From: Gammaproteobacteria bacterium
GTDB taxonomy: Bacteria > Pseudomonadota > Gammaproteobacteria > Eutrophobiales > Eutrophobiaceae
Direction of reading: 5' to 3'
Assembly (NCBI GenBank): GCA_012103475.1
Contig: WLWS01000005.1
Span: 439,001 to 503,000, forward strand
DNA: 64,000 bases
The notes beneath the pieces are model-generated. The model saw only the letters and a list, made by a program, of their open reading frames with translations. It was not told the DNA's origin and made no database searches. A program made the translations under genes and the position numbers. Shown here piece by piece: positions 20,114-29,870 of this stretch (position 1 is its first letter; every line of letters starts with the position of its first letter).

Positions 20114-21843
20114 TGCGAAACCACCAAATCGTGAGATGCATCCCTACCCGCGATAATTATCTTACTTTCAATTGCCGGTAAATCGTCCGGTGCAATATTT
20201 AATAGACGTAATGCACCTCTCATAACTTTTGAAAAAACCGGGGCGGCTACCTGTCCACCAAAGTGTTCGCCTCCCTGAGGTTCATCCACCACAACCACTG
20301 CAACGAGGCGAGGGTTGCTAACCGGTGCCATGCCTGCAAAAACAGACATATAGCGATCCTCAGCATAACCTCCGGCAATGGCCTTATGTGCGGTGCCCGT
20401 CTTACCGGCAACACGATAACCTTTAATCCCGGCATTCAAGCCACCACCTTCTTTGACTACCGACTCGAGCATTTCATTGACCTCTTCTGCAATTTCTGCA
20501 GATAAAACCCGCCTGCCCTCGACTTTTTGTTCAACTTTTTGAAAAGAAACCGGTAGTAACACACCTTTGTTCGCCAAAACTGAATAGGCTTGTGCCAATT
20601 GAAGCGTAGTGACCGCAATTCCATAGCCAAATGACATTGTCGCCAGTTCGAATTCTGACCAGCTATTGTGACCATTTAATAAACCTGCAGACTCCCCGGG
20701 GAAACCACTGCCGGTTGACTGTCCGAAACCAACACTGGAGTATATTTGCCAAATATCTTCCGGGCCCAAAGCAAGCGCGATTTTGCTCGCTCCGACATTG
20801 CTGGATTTCTTCAGAACGCTTGTCAAATCAAGAGCACCGTAGTTCCTCAGATCCTTAACCGTATGACCACTTACTTTGAGAAGACCTGGTTTTGTATCGA
20901 TGACGCTAGACTGATCGTATAAACCTGATTCAAGAGCTGCGGCGATAGTAAAGGGTTTCAGTGTTGAACCCGGCTCAAAGACATCTGTAATAGCGCGATT
21001 ACGAAAACGACCACTCTTTATTCCGCTTCGATTATTCGGGTTGTAAGATGGTTGATTGACCATCGCCATCACTTCACCCGTACTCGTATCAAGGATCACC
21101 AGCATTCCGGCCTTTGCCCGATGATGCATAACCGCCGATTTCAGTTCACGATAAGCAAGATATTGAATACGTCGGTCAATACTAAGGGTAATTGCATTGC
21201 CAGGACTGGCCGCCTTTATACTTTCTATGTCAGCGACAACATGTCCATACAAATCTTTCAAAACACGTTTACTGCCTGGTGTCCCCTGTAACCATTCATC
21301 AAAAGCCAGTTCCAGACCTTCCTGTCCCTTGTCATCGACATTGGTAAAACCGACAAGATGTGAAGTAATTTCTCCGCTCGGGTAATAGCGTTTGTATTCC
21401 TTTTCCATATAAAGTCCGGGTAGCTGCAGGGCTTCAATTTTTTTTGCAAGCTGAGGAGTGGTCTGGCGTTTTAGATAAACAAATTTTCTATGCCGGCGAT
21501 TTTGCAGATGCTTACGCAAGTCAAGCTCTTCCATCTCAAGTATGTTGGCAAGCTCTAACAATCCCTCTCCGGACTGTAATAACTTTCGAGGCATTGTCCA
21601 TACAGATTGAACAGGTGTACTAACAGCTAAAGGATCTCCGTTTCGGTCTGATACCACACCGCGATGAGCGCTAATACTGACGGTTCTGAGCGATCGGGCA
21701 TTTCCGTGATCGAGCAAAAACTCCTGGTTACGAATTTGTAAATCAAACGCACGCCAGAGCAGGCAGGCAGTAATGGTTAAAAATACGCTTAACATTAACC
21801 AGCGACGAAATGGATAGGTAACGATTGTCTGTTCGTTTCTCAT
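20110..21843 (-). CDS. ftsI: Septal transpeptidase FtsI (penicillin-binding protein 3)
   Basis: FtsI is the class B penicillin-binding protein that crosslinks septal peptidoglycan and is partner to FtsW. The 577-residue protein has a short cytoplasmic part, one membrane helix near residues 15-30, a pedestal domain and a transpeptidase domain. All three active-site motifs are present: S293-T-L-K296, S347-S-N349 and K481-T-G483. It overlaps ftsL by 4 bp upstream and murE by 4 bp downstream. Confidence 0.98.
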   Translation of the reverse strand: MRNEQTIVTYPFRRWLMLSVFLTITACLLWRAFDLQIRNQEFLLDHGNARSLRTVSISAHRGVVSDRNGDPLAVSTPVQSVWTMPRKLLQSGEGLLELANILEMEELDLRKHLQNRRHRKFVYLKRQTTPQLAKKIEALQLPGLYMEKEYKRYYPSGEITSHLVGFTNVDDKGQEGLELAFDEWLQGTPGSKRVLKDLYGHVVADIESIKAASPGNAITLSIDRRIQYLAYRELKSAVMHHRAKAGMLVILDTSTGEVMAMVNQPSYNPNNRSGIKSGRFRNRAITDVFEPGSTLKPFTIAAALESGLYDQSSVIDTKPGLLKVSGHTVKDLRNYGALDLTSVLKKSSNVGASKIALALGPEDIWQIYSSVGFGQSTGSGFPGESAGLLNGHNSWSEFELATMSFGYGIAVTTLQLAQAYSVLANKGVLLPVSFQKVEQKVEGRRVLSAEIAEEVNEMLESVVKEGGGLNAGIKGYRVAGKTGTAHKAIAGGYAEDRYMSVFAGMAPVSNPRLVAVVVVDEPQGGEHFGGQVAAPVFSKVMRGALRLLNIAPDDLPAIESKIIIAGRDASHDLVVSQ

Positions 21844-22103
21844 TGAACAATTAATACAATTGATGATGCATTCGCTTCAGTCATATTCAGTTTTGTTCTG
21901 GCCAGCTCCTCGACCCTGTCATCGGTCGCCCAGGTACTTTGCTCAAGCTGCAGCTTGCCCCACTCTTCATTCAAACTGTCTTCCTGCTGTTTCAATTGCT
22001 GAATCTCGATAAAATTTGTTCTTGCCTCATGCTGAGCGAGCACGACCTTTATTGCAGACAGAAGTACGGCCATGAGTAATACGCTTATAGTCAGAAGCTT
22101 CAT
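21840..22103 (-). CDS. ftsL: Cell division protein FtsL
   Basis: FtsL is a small bitopic divisome protein that pairs with FtsB and FtsQ and activates FtsWI. The 87-residue product has one N-terminal membrane helix (about residues 4-22) and a periplasmic heptad-like coiled coil (about 25-70, with EIQQLKQQEDSL). The sequence is poorly conserved in the family, so position and topology carry the call. It overlaps rsmH by 4 bp and ftsI by 4 bp. Confidence 0.93.
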   Translation of the reverse strand: MKLLTISVLLMAVLLSAIKVVLAQHEARTNFIEIQQLKQQEDSLNEEWGKLQLEQSTWATDDRVEELARTKLNMTEANASSIVLIVQ

Positions 22104-23041
22104 GCGGCGAGTTTTTCTGCTATTCGCAAGACTGCACTACGGGCTCTCGGATTTCTTTCAACCTCACTTCTACCCGCTTTAATCGCCTTACCTACCAGTT
22201 TCATTTTCGGATTTAGCTGATCGAAAGTAACTGGTAAATCCGGAGGGAAAGAATCACCTGCAGCCATCTCTCGCATGTAACGCTTTACGATCCGATCTTC
22301 AAGAGAATGAAAACTAATGACAGCCAGCCGTCCGCCAATTGCCAGAACCGTGTCAACCTTTGCCAGAGCCTCGCGAAGATCCTCAAGCTCACTGTTAATA
22401 AAAATTCGTATGGCCTGAAAAGAGCGGGTTGCCGGATGTTTATCTTTTTCCCTGCCTGGTACTGCCTGAGTGATCAGTTCGGCCAGTTGTTTTGTATGAG
22501 TAATCTTTTGTTCAACTCTGGTCTCAACGATTTTTCTGGCTATACGTCTGGCAAACCGTTCTTCACCATATTCTTTAAGTACCCGGACTATTTCATCCTG
22601 CTTCTCACTATTCACCCATTCGGCAGCACTGATTCCCGTATTCGGATTCATGCGCATATCGAGTTCTCCATCACGCATAAAGCTGAAACCTCGGCTGCCA
22701 TCATCCAGTTGAGGAGATGACACGCCGAGATCGAATAAAATACCGTCTACCAGATGTAAGGAATCATACTCAGCTGCGTGTTTATCAATTTCACTGAAGG
22801 ACGCGTGCACTGCCTGAACCCGACTGTCTGTTGCAGCAAGATTTTCAGCAAGTCGAATCGAAACGGGATCTTTATCGAACACCAGAAGACGGCCCTTGTC
22901 ATTAAGGCGCTTTAGAATAGCCATGCTATGCCCGCCCCGACCGAATGTGGCATCGATGTATAGTCCTGCCGGCCGCAAATCAAGGCCATCTAACACCTCC
23001 TCCGTTAAGACAGGTGTGTGGGTAAAATCATCAGCTTTCAT
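22100..23041 (-). CDS. rsmH: 16S rRNA (cytosine(1402)-N4)-methyltransferase RsmH
   Basis: RsmH methylates N4 of C1402 in the ribosomal P site; RsmI, also in this window, methylates the 2-prime oxygen of the same base. The 313-residue protein has the start motif HTPVLTEEVLDGL, the SAM loop YIDATFGRGGHS near residue 30, and DGILFDLGVSSPQLDD near residue 103. The FISFHSLEDR-type stretch (AVISFHSLEDRIVK) is near residue 255. It is second in the dcw operon, 29 bp after mraZ. Confidence 0.98.
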   Translation of the reverse strand: MKADDFTHTPVLTEEVLDGLDLRPAGLYIDATFGRGGHSMAILKRLNDKGRLLVFDKDPVSIRLAENLAATDSRVQAVHASFSEIDKHAAEYDSLHLVDGILFDLGVSSPQLDDGSRGFSFMRDGELDMRMNPNTGISAAEWVNSEKQDEIVRVLKEYGEERFARRIARKIVETRVEQKITHTKQLAELITQAVPGREKDKHPATRSFQAIRIFINSELEDLREALAKVDTVLAIGGRLAVISFHSLEDRIVKRYMREMAAGDSFPPDLPVTFDQLNPKMKLVGKAIKAGRSEVERNPRARSAVLRIAEKLAA

Positions 23042-23070
23042 CCAGAATTCTCAGCGTCGCTAAGTCAGCC

Positions 23071-23529
23071 TTAAAGCGACAAGCCTTTCAAAGGCTCAGA
23101 TGGCTCATCATCTTCCGCGCCAACCAGATCAAGCCATTGGTCTCTTTGTTCTTCCCAATTCTCCTGATTCCAGATTTCAAATTTATTTCCCTGACCAAGA
23201 ATTACGGCCTGCTTTTTAATCGAGGCGTAATCGCGTAACTCCGGAGAAAGTAGAATGCGTCCCTGACCATCGAGTTGACAATCACTAGCGTAACCACGCA
23301 TCATTTGTTTTGCGCGTCTGCTCTGTTTATCAAAATCTGACAGAGCGGCGAGTTTGGTTTCAATTATTTCCCATTCAGAAAGAGGGTATAACCACAGAGA
23401 ACGATCGAGAGGATTCAAAGTTTGCACCAGACAGCCACCGGCAATCGCAGCAAGACGCTCTCGAAAGCGGCTTGGTACCGCGAGACGGCCCTTGCTGTCT
23501 ATGCTGACACTACTAAATCCCCGGAACAT
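23071..23529 (-). CDS. mraZ: Transcriptional regulator MraZ
   Basis: MraZ is a ring-forming DNA-binding protein that represses its own dcw promoter. The 152-residue protein has two AbrB-like SpoVT domains. The first begins near residue 7 (SIDSKGRLAVPSRFRERL) and the second near residue 80 (DCQLDGQGRILLSPELR). It is the first gene of the cluster. Its predicted operator and promoter lie just upstream at 23556-23580 and 23590-23619, so autoregulation is well supported. Confidence 0.97.
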   Translation of the reverse strand: MFRGFSSVSIDSKGRLAVPSRFRERLAAIAGGCLVQTLNPLDRSLWLYPLSEWEIIETKLAALSDFDKQSRRAKQMMRGYASDCQLDGQGRILLSPELRDYASIKKQAVILGQGNKFEIWNQENWEEQRDQWLDLVGAEDDEPSEPLKGLSL

Positions 23530-23555
23530 GTTTTAACCTCTGATTTATGATAAAA

Positions 23556-23580
23556 AACCACTTTTCCCCACACTTCCCCA
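23556..23580 (-). promoter_or_regulatory. MraZ operator: three TGGGN-type direct repeats
   Basis: On the minus strand TGGGG, AAGTG, TGGGG, AAAAG, TGGTT run in order: 5-bp repeats with exact 5-bp spacers. The last repeat is imperfect. This matches the known MraZ box (TGGGN repeats one helical turn apart). It starts 27 bp upstream of the mraZ ATG and just after the expected transcription start. Confidence 0.82.
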
Positions 23581-23589
23581 CCGATGTGA

Positions 23590-23619
23590 ACTATAGGAAC
23601 TTGTGTTCTATTGTGTCAA
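23590..23619 (-). promoter_or_regulatory. Sigma70-type promoter of the dcw operon (Pmra)
   Basis: On the minus strand TTGACA (23614-23619), an 18-bp spacer and TATAGT (23590-23595). Transcription would start near 23583, directly before the MraZ repeats, so bound MraZ would block early elongation or polymerase loading. It is the only strong promoter seen for the 16-gene block from mraZ to ftsZ. Confidence 0.75.
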
Positions 23620-23860
23620 GCAAATCTTGCGGTTTTCTGACGAAAATGTGTCGTTGTAACAAACACTTATGGACGAAAAGTTGGAAAAACTACAGAGGAA
23701 TGAGAAGGGAGCTGAATATATCTTGTTCTAGATCATTATCTTGTGTTTCTATATTAAAGTGATTTATTAAGGTTAAGCATTTTTTATTCAAAAACGTGGG
23801 ATCAAAGCTGTTTCTGATTCAAGTCTGGTCTGCTCTGCAGTCGGTCTGTCTATGTCGAAA
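23620..23860. other. Intergenic stretch between the dcw promoter and yaaA
   Basis: Together with the promoter and operator this gap is about 330 bp. Its distal part is AT-rich, and I see no convincing gene, RNA or terminator in it. A short open frame on plus (23547-23762) has no ribosome site and no recognisable product. Confidence 0.4.
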
Positions 23861-24634
23861 TCAGGCTTTTCTATGAAATTCATAGGTAGTGGCATTTGAA
23901 AGTGATGCCTTGTAACGATATCCGTCAAAATTGAAGGCCTTAAGATCGGCTGGTTTGTTGATTTTATTGTCTACGACAAATCGCGCCATAGCCCCACGCG
24001 CCCGTTTCGCCATCATCCCCAGCATGCGGGCTTCTCCGTTTTTTACCTGTTTAAACACCGGCGTTATAAGCTCGGCCTTCAAGCTGCTGGATTGAACTGC
24101 TTTTATGTATTCGTTCGATGCACAATTGAGAAGAAATTTACTGTTAGTGGCAGTCAATGACTTGTTCAGCGAGTTGGTGATTTTATCACCCCAGAATTCG
24201 TATAAGTTGTTGCTTTTATTGGTTTTTAACTTAATTCCCATTTCCAGACGATAGGGCTGTATCAAATCGAAAGGTCGCAATAATCCGTAAAGCCCTGAAA
24301 GAATTCGCAAATGTTCCTGAGCGTATTTATGCTCATCTGCGGTAAGGCTCCTGACATCAAACCCCAGGTAAGTATCACCGATGAAAGCGAGTGCCGCAGG
24401 CCTCGCATTTTTGCGTGTAAATGGTGTCGAAAAATTCTGGTATCGCTGGCGATTCTCCTCAACAAGCTTATCGCTGATTTTCATTAAGCCACCAAGCTGA
24501 CTATGACTGAGGCTTCTGGCAACCTCAATCAATTCGCTCGCAGACTTCAGCATAGCGGGTTTGCTATGGGGCAGGATAGCAGGCAGAGGGGACTCAAAAT
24601 CCAGTTTTTTTGCGGGGGATAGAACAACCAGCAT
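23861..24634 (-). CDS. yaaA: Peroxide stress resistance protein YaaA (UPF0246)
   Basis: YaaA limits free intracellular iron during hydrogen peroxide stress in E. coli; its structure suggests DNA binding, but no enzyme activity is settled. The 257-residue protein shows the family start MLVVLSPAKKLDF. It also has FIGDTYLGFDVRSL near residue 90, the LRILSGLYGLLRPFD stretch near residue 115, and the C-terminal FNFDGYRYKASLS. Length is normal. It lies between the dcw promoter and rnpB on minus, transcribed toward mraZ. No OxyR-type site could be assigned by eye. Confidence 0.93.
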   Translation of the reverse strand: MLVVLSPAKKLDFESPLPAILPHSKPAMLKSASELIEVARSLSHSQLGGLMKISDKLVEENRQRYQNFSTPFTRKNARPAALAFIGDTYLGFDVRSLTADEHKYAQEHLRILSGLYGLLRPFDLIQPYRLEMGIKLKTNKSNNLYEFWGDKITNSLNKSLTATNSKFLLNCASNEYIKAVQSSSLKAELITPVFKQVKNGEARMLGMMAKRARGAMARFVVDNKINKPADLKAFNFDGYRYKASLSNATTYEFHRKA

Positions 24635-24671
24635 GTTTACACTCCATCATCAATAAAGTTACTTAAAATAA

Positions 24672-25032
24672 GAAGGAAGCCGGCCTGTAAGCCGGGTTCT
24701 GTCCTGATAACAAGTATCAGTGGTAATCATTCATCTGGGATTTACGTCACCGTAAACCTCTAGCGACCTACCCGAACCCGGTATGGGCCATACCTATGCG
24801 GGTTCCTATTTGGTCTTGCTCCGGATGGGGTTTACCCTGCCACTGTTGTTACCAACAGCGCGGTGCGCTCTTACCGCACCATTTCACCCTTACCCCGCAA
24901 GCGAGGCGGTATATTTTCTGTGGCACTGTCCATCGACTCACGCCGCCCAGATGTTATCTGGCACCCTGCCCTGTGGAGCCCGGACTTTCCTCTATCGATT
25001 AACGACAGCGATTACCTGACCGACTTCCTGCG
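24672..25032 (-). ncRNA. rnpB: RNase P RNA (type A, M1 RNA)
   Basis: RnpB is the catalytic RNA that trims the 5-prime leader of pre-tRNAs. On the minus strand the universally conserved core AGAGGAAAGTCCGGGCTCC is found at about 24975-24993. Internal hallmarks follow, including AGGGTGAAATGGTGCGGTAAGAGCGCACCG (key part only) and GGAGCAAGACCAAATAGG. The 3-prime signature GACAGAACCCGGCTTA is at 24688-24703. The ends pair as helix P1: GGAAGTCGGTC near 25018-25028 with GGCCGGCTTCC at 24675-24685, allowing G-U pairs. Ends are therefore accurate to a few bases. Length near 360 nt is normal for type A. Confidence 0.97.
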
Positions 25033-25090
25033 GGGGAAACTACTAAAATCCGAGCGGCTTTACCACAAAATTAGTTTGCTCATACCGAAA

Positions 25091-25945
25091 TCAATTGCTT
25101 AAACCGAGTGCGGTTTTGTAAAGCTCGTTTTTCTTGATTCCTGTAATTTCTGCGGCCATCGCAGCAGCTTCACTCACACTCAAACTTTGCAGTAGAATTT
25201 TAAGCACACGTACTCCCTCATCTGACTCGTTCAGAGCATGGCCATCGGCACCCTCAATTACCAGGACAAATTCACCTTTCAATTGCTGTTGATCTGCTTC
25301 AATCCAGCCAAGCAGAGCCGGCAAACTGTCTTTTCGAATCGTCTCGTAATATTTGCTTATTTCGCGAGCAATGCAGACCTGCCGTTCAGCCCCAAATACC
25401 TGCAGGCAGTCGTTGAGGCAGGCTTTTATTCTGTGCGGGGTCTCATAGAATACAATTGTCCGTGATTCTGAAGTCAGGCTTTGCAGACGTTTAATTCTTG
25501 CCTGTTGCTTTTCTGGCAAAAATCCGTCGAAGACAAAGCGATCCGCACTTAAACCGGCAACACTCAAAGCGCTCACCAGTGCAGAAGGTCCTGGAACCGG
25601 TATCACCTTGATATGATGCTCATGAGCCAGTTTCAGCAACTGAAAGCCAGGATCATTTAGTAAGGGTGTGCCCGCATCAGAGATAAGTGCTATTGACTTT
25701 CCTTCTTCAAGATAGCGCAAAAACTTCGCTGCGCTACTACGTTCATTATGCTCATGGTAGGACTGCATTGGCGTGCTAATACTCAGATGGCTCAGCAGTT
25801 TCTTGCTATGTCTGGTATCTTCAGCCGCAATAAGATCAGCATGCTTCAGTACCTCACGGGCACGTTCGCTTATATCACCCAGATTACCGATCGGTGTTGC
25901 GACCACATACAACTCCCCTGATTCATTTGACACAGGAAACTCCAC
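25091..25945 (-). CDS. rsmI: 16S rRNA (cytidine(1402)-2'-O)-methyltransferase RsmI
   Basis: RsmI adds the 2-prime-O-methyl group to C1402 of 16S rRNA, complementing RsmH. The 284-residue protein belongs to the tetrapyrrole-methylase fold. It starts with the family motif GELYVVATPIGNLGDIS and has AEDTRHSKKLL near residue 42, ALISDAGTPLLNDPG near residue 83 and VPGPSALVSALSVAG near residue 120. It diverges from lpoA after 45 bp, the arrangement seen in E. coli and Pseudomonas. Confidence 0.97.
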   Translation of the reverse strand: MEFPVSNESGELYVVATPIGNLGDISERAREVLKHADLIAAEDTRHSKKLLSHLSISTPMQSYHEHNERSSAAKFLRYLEEGKSIALISDAGTPLLNDPGFQLLKLAHEHHIKVIPVPGPSALVSALSVAGLSADRFVFDGFLPEKQQARIKRLQSLTSESRTIVFYETPHRIKACLNDCLQVFGAERQVCIAREISKYYETIRKDSLPALLGWIEADQQQLKGEFVLVIEGADGHALNESDEGVRVLKILLQSLSVSEAAAMAAEITGIKKNELYKTALGLSN

Positions 25946-25990
25946 TTGGTTAGGCTGGTCTCATTTATTAATATTACTCAGGAACTGTAA

Positions 25991-27841
25991 ATGCGAACAG
26001 TATTGTTAAGTCTTATTATCGTCGTCCTCTGTCAGGCCTGTAACCAGCAAACCCGCAAACCTGACACAAACGCCGGTAACCCGGAGGCACAGGCGCAACA
26101 GCTGATGACAGCTGGAAATCACCTGGCCGCCGCGGAAGAATATACCAGACTTGCAGAAACCCGACCGCAACTTGCTCCATATTATCAATTACGCACCGCA
26201 GACAACCTCTTTCGCGCCAACGATGCAGAGCAGGCTTCTGAAATTATCAGACAGGTACAAGCGTCACGCCCGGTCGATATTTTCTATAGTGATATTCTTC
26301 ATGCTCGCTTTGCACTTGCTCAGGGCGATAGTCAGGGAGCTTTGAGTTTACTCAAGCAAAAACCTGAAACAAAACTGCCTTTAGACTTACTGGCCGATTG
26401 GCATGAGAGCAGGGCAAAAGCCTACGAACTAACACTGAATTTTTTAATAGCAGTTCAGGAGCGTATTGAGCTCGACACTTATCTGCTCGATCCCCTGCTT
26501 CGCCGAAACAACATTCAAACTATTTGGGATGATTTAAACAGAATTAAGTTAAACGTTTTACAGGAGATAAGGAGTAGCACATCCCTTTCCATGAGCGCCT
26601 GGATTGAACTGAGTATAATCAATCAAACCATGCTATTTAAAGGCGACTTACTGGAACAGTCTTTAGCAAGCTGGATTGAACAATATCCGCAACACATTGC
26701 TACACCGCTTATTACAAACGAGATAAGCAAGCTCAGCAAACAAGCTGTGTTACAACCCGATCAAATTGCAATTCTGTTGCCCTTATCCGGACAATACGAA
26801 AAAGCGTCTCATGCGATACGTGAAGGGATTCTCAACGCCTGGTACGACAATACTGACTACAGGCCGAAAATCAAAATCTATGATGCCAATGCACTCAATA
26901 TATCTACTGTCTATCGACAGGCGGTGGAAGAAGGGGCTGACTTCGTGATCGGGCCACTTGAGAAAAAGGCTATTGAAGCTTTAATGAATGATGGTGAATT
27001 ATCCACGATTACTCTGGCTCTTAATCATGCAGATCAGACTGGTCCTGAGCGAAGTTATACGGTTACGAATAAGATTCCAAAACTGATTCAGTTCGGCTTG
27101 TCACCGGAAGACGAAGCTCGTCAGGCTGCAGAGCGTGCTATTTTTGACGGACACAACAAGGCTCTTATCATTACTCCGAACAATACTTTTGGTAGCAGAC
27201 TGGCGCAGGCCTTCAGTGATACCTGGATAAACCTGGGAGGTAAAGTACTTGAGCATGTAGGTTTCGAACATCGTTTGCGCGATTACTCAACGCCAGTGAA
27301 GCAGTTACTCAATATTGACAGTAGTCAGCTTCGGGCGAACAAACTCAGGCAAAAAATTAATCGTAGTATGAAAAGTGAAACCCGTTTACGCGAAGACGCC
27401 GATATGATTTTTATGGCCGCTGTACCGCTATCTGCCCGCCAGATTGTGCCTCAGTTAAAATTCCACCTGGCTTCGAATATTCCGGTTTATTCCTCGTCTC
27501 ATGCCTACAGCGGGGTTATAAACCGATCTGCAGACAATGACATGAATGGCATCTTTTTCACTGATATGCCTGCCCTGTTAGTAGACCAACGACTCGCGTC
27601 ATCAGTGCATATCAAGCTCAATGACAACTGGTCAGCTGATACCTCAAATTTCCGCCGTCTTTACGCTCTCGGAGTAGATGCTTACCGTTTGATTCCTTAC
27701 ATAGGAAAACTGTCATTACAGGAAACCGCGGTATACAACGGTGAAACAGGAGATCTCTACATAGATAAAGATGGTCGAATCCGTAGAAAATTACTCTGGG
27801 CAAGATTTACCAACGGTCGGGCAAGATTATTACCAGACTAA
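25991..27841 (+). CDS. lpoA: Outer-membrane lipoprotein LpoA, activator of PBP1A
   Basis: LpoA reaches from the outer membrane to stimulate PBP1A. The 616-residue precursor has a short hydrophobic signal and a probable lipobox ending VVLCQAC, with C17 as the lipidated residue (the -3 residue is an unusual Cys). An N-terminal TPR-like region spans about residues 30-240. The C-terminal domain, about 255-610, has the periplasmic-binding-protein fold (IAILLPLSGQYEKASHAIREG). It heads a plus-strand operon with yraN, diaA and dolP. The stop codon is in the same frame as yraN, which starts within about 25 bp. Confidence 0.93.
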   Translation: MRTVLLSLIIVVLCQACNQQTRKPDTNAGNPEAQAQQLMTAGNHLAAAEEYTRLAETRPQLAPYYQLRTADNLFRANDAEQASEIIRQVQASRPVDIFYSDILHARFALAQGDSQGALSLLKQKPETKLPLDLLADWHESRAKAYELTLNFLIAVQERIELDTYLLDPLLRRNNIQTIWDDLNRIKLNVLQEIRSSTSLSMSAWIELSIINQTMLFKGDLLEQSLASWIEQYPQHIATPLITNEISKLSKQAVLQPDQIAILLPLSGQYEKASHAIREGILNAWYDNTDYRPKIKIYDANALNISTVYRQAVEEGADFVIGPLEKKAIEALMNDGELSTITLALNHADQTGPERSYTVTNKIPKLIQFGLSPEDEARQAAERAIFDGHNKALIITPNNTFGSRLAQAFSDTWINLGGKVLEHVGFEHRLRDYSTPVKQLLNIDSSQLRANKLRQKINRSMKSETRLREDADMIFMAAVPLSARQIVPQLKFHLASNIPVYSSSHAYSGVINRSADNDMNGIFFTDMPALLVDQRLASSVHIKLNDNWSADTSNFRRLYALGVDAYRLIPYIGKLSLQETAVYNGETGDLYIDKDGRIRRKLLWARFTNGRARLLPD

Positions 27842-27865
27842 GCAATTTTATCAGAGGATACGGAC

Positions 27866-28851
<986 letters not shown>

Positions 28852-28853
28852 TC

Positions 28854-29426
28854 ATGAAAAATTTATACACAAACTTACTACTTGTCAGTCTGTTGCTATT
28901 AAATGGTTGTGCCGCCGTTGTTGTCGGTGGTGCGGCGACAGGCGCAAACGTTGCTCATGACCGAAGAACAACAGGTACTTTCATTGAAGATGAGGCTATA
29001 GAATTGAAAGCCCTGAAAGCCTTTCTGGATGATAAAGAATTCAGTAAGCAAACTCATCTGAATGTCACCAGCTTTAATACCGTTGTACTTGTCAGTGGTG
29101 AAGCACCAACAGAAGAACTGCGTCAGCAAGCCATAGAAATAGTCCGCAACATTGATAAAGTCAGTCACGTGCACGATGAAATTACCATTGCCGGCCCCAG
29201 TTCTTTAATGTCACGGAGTGGTGACACCGTAATAACAACAAAAGTAAAAACAAAACTCATCGCAGAAAAGAACCTGGATGGTACGCACGTAAAGGTTGTT
29301 ACCGAAAACGGAGTTGTCTATCTGATGGGTCTACTCAATCGCGAAGATGCTGACAGAGCTACCGAAATCGCCAGACAAACAGGTGGAGTTCAGAAGGTGG
29401 TTAAACTTTTCCAGTATTCACAATAA
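28854..29426 (+). CDS. dolP: BON-domain outer-membrane lipoprotein DolP (YraP)
   Basis: DolP is an outer-membrane lipoprotein that binds anionic phospholipid, gathers at division sites and supports the BAM complex. The 190-residue precursor has a signal ending in the lipobox LLLNGC (C19) and a glycine/alanine-rich linker. Two BON domains follow, at about residues 45-115 and 125-188; the second contains VKVVTENGVVYLMGLLNREDA. It follows diaA by 2 bp and ends the lpoA operon before a hairpin at 29430-29453. Confidence 0.93.
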   Translation: MKNLYTNLLLVSLLLLNGCAAVVVGGAATGANVAHDRRTTGTFIEDEAIELKALKAFLDDKEFSKQTHLNVTSFNTVVLVSGEAPTEELRQQAIEIVRNIDKVSHVHDEITIAGPSSLMSRSGDTVITTKVKTKLIAEKNLDGTHVKVVTENGVVYLMGLLNREDADRATEIARQTGGVQKVVKLFQYSQ

Positions 29427-29429
29427 AGG

Positions 29430-29453
29430 ATGAGCTTAAGAGCTTAAGCTCAT
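29430..29453. terminator. Hairpin between convergent dolP and sspB
   Basis: ATGAGCTTAAG (29430-29440) and CTTAAGCTCAT (29443-29453) form a perfect 11-bp inverted repeat with a 2-nt centre, in practice a 10-bp stem with a 4-nt loop. It sits between the stops of two convergent genes. The T-run after it is weak on both strands, so this is a likely bidirectional terminator, not a certain one. Confidence 0.55.
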
Positions 29454-29454
29454 A

Positions 29455-29853
29455 TCACTTTACTATGGTCAGATTTGGTTTTTTGTCAGGCTCGGGAGTA
29501 TCCATAACAGGTCTATTCGCACTGGCATCGTTCGGCTCACTCACGGCTTCTTCCGTGAAAACCATGCCCTCACCATTCTCCTGAGCGTAAATCGCCAGAA
29601 CTGCTGTTACCGGTACAAGGATATTTTCAACTTTACCTGAAAACCTTGCGCTAAAACTCAGGTATTCGTTGCCGATTTCCAGATTACGAACGGCGCCTGG
29701 ATTGATATTCAGAGTAATTTTGTCCTCTACAATAAATTGTAGCGGAACTTCGACTTTATCTCTGACTGCATCGACCAGAATATGCGGTGTCATATTGTTA
29801 TCAATCAGCCATTCGTATAGGGCTCGTAACAAATAAGGGCGGGTAGAAGTCAT
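29455..29853 (-). CDS. sspB: ClpXP adaptor SspB
   Basis: SspB delivers ssrA-tagged proteins to the ClpXP protease. The 132-residue protein has the conserved start RPYLLRALYEWLIDNNMTPHI, the substrate-binding fold up to about residue 105, and an acidic flexible linker. The C-terminal tail ends PNLTIVK, matching the short ClpX-binding module. It lies 17 bp after sspA on the same strand, the usual pair. Confidence 0.95.
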   Translation of the reverse strand: MTSTRPYLLRALYEWLIDNNMTPHILVDAVRDKVEVPLQFIVEDKITLNINPGAVRNLEIGNEYLSFSARFSGKVENILVPVTAVLAIYAQENGEGMVFTEEAVSEPNDASANRPVMDTPEPDKKPNLTIVK

Positions 29854-29870
29854 CAGTCCAAACCTCAGGC

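Noticed and set aside
23547-23762. 71-residue plus-strand frame antisense to the dcw promoter
   Set aside because: It overlaps the MraZ operator and promoter and has no recognisable product.
24783-25102. Several plus-strand open frames
   Set aside because: They lie antisense within the RNase P RNA gene and its upstream region; rnpB explains the sequence.
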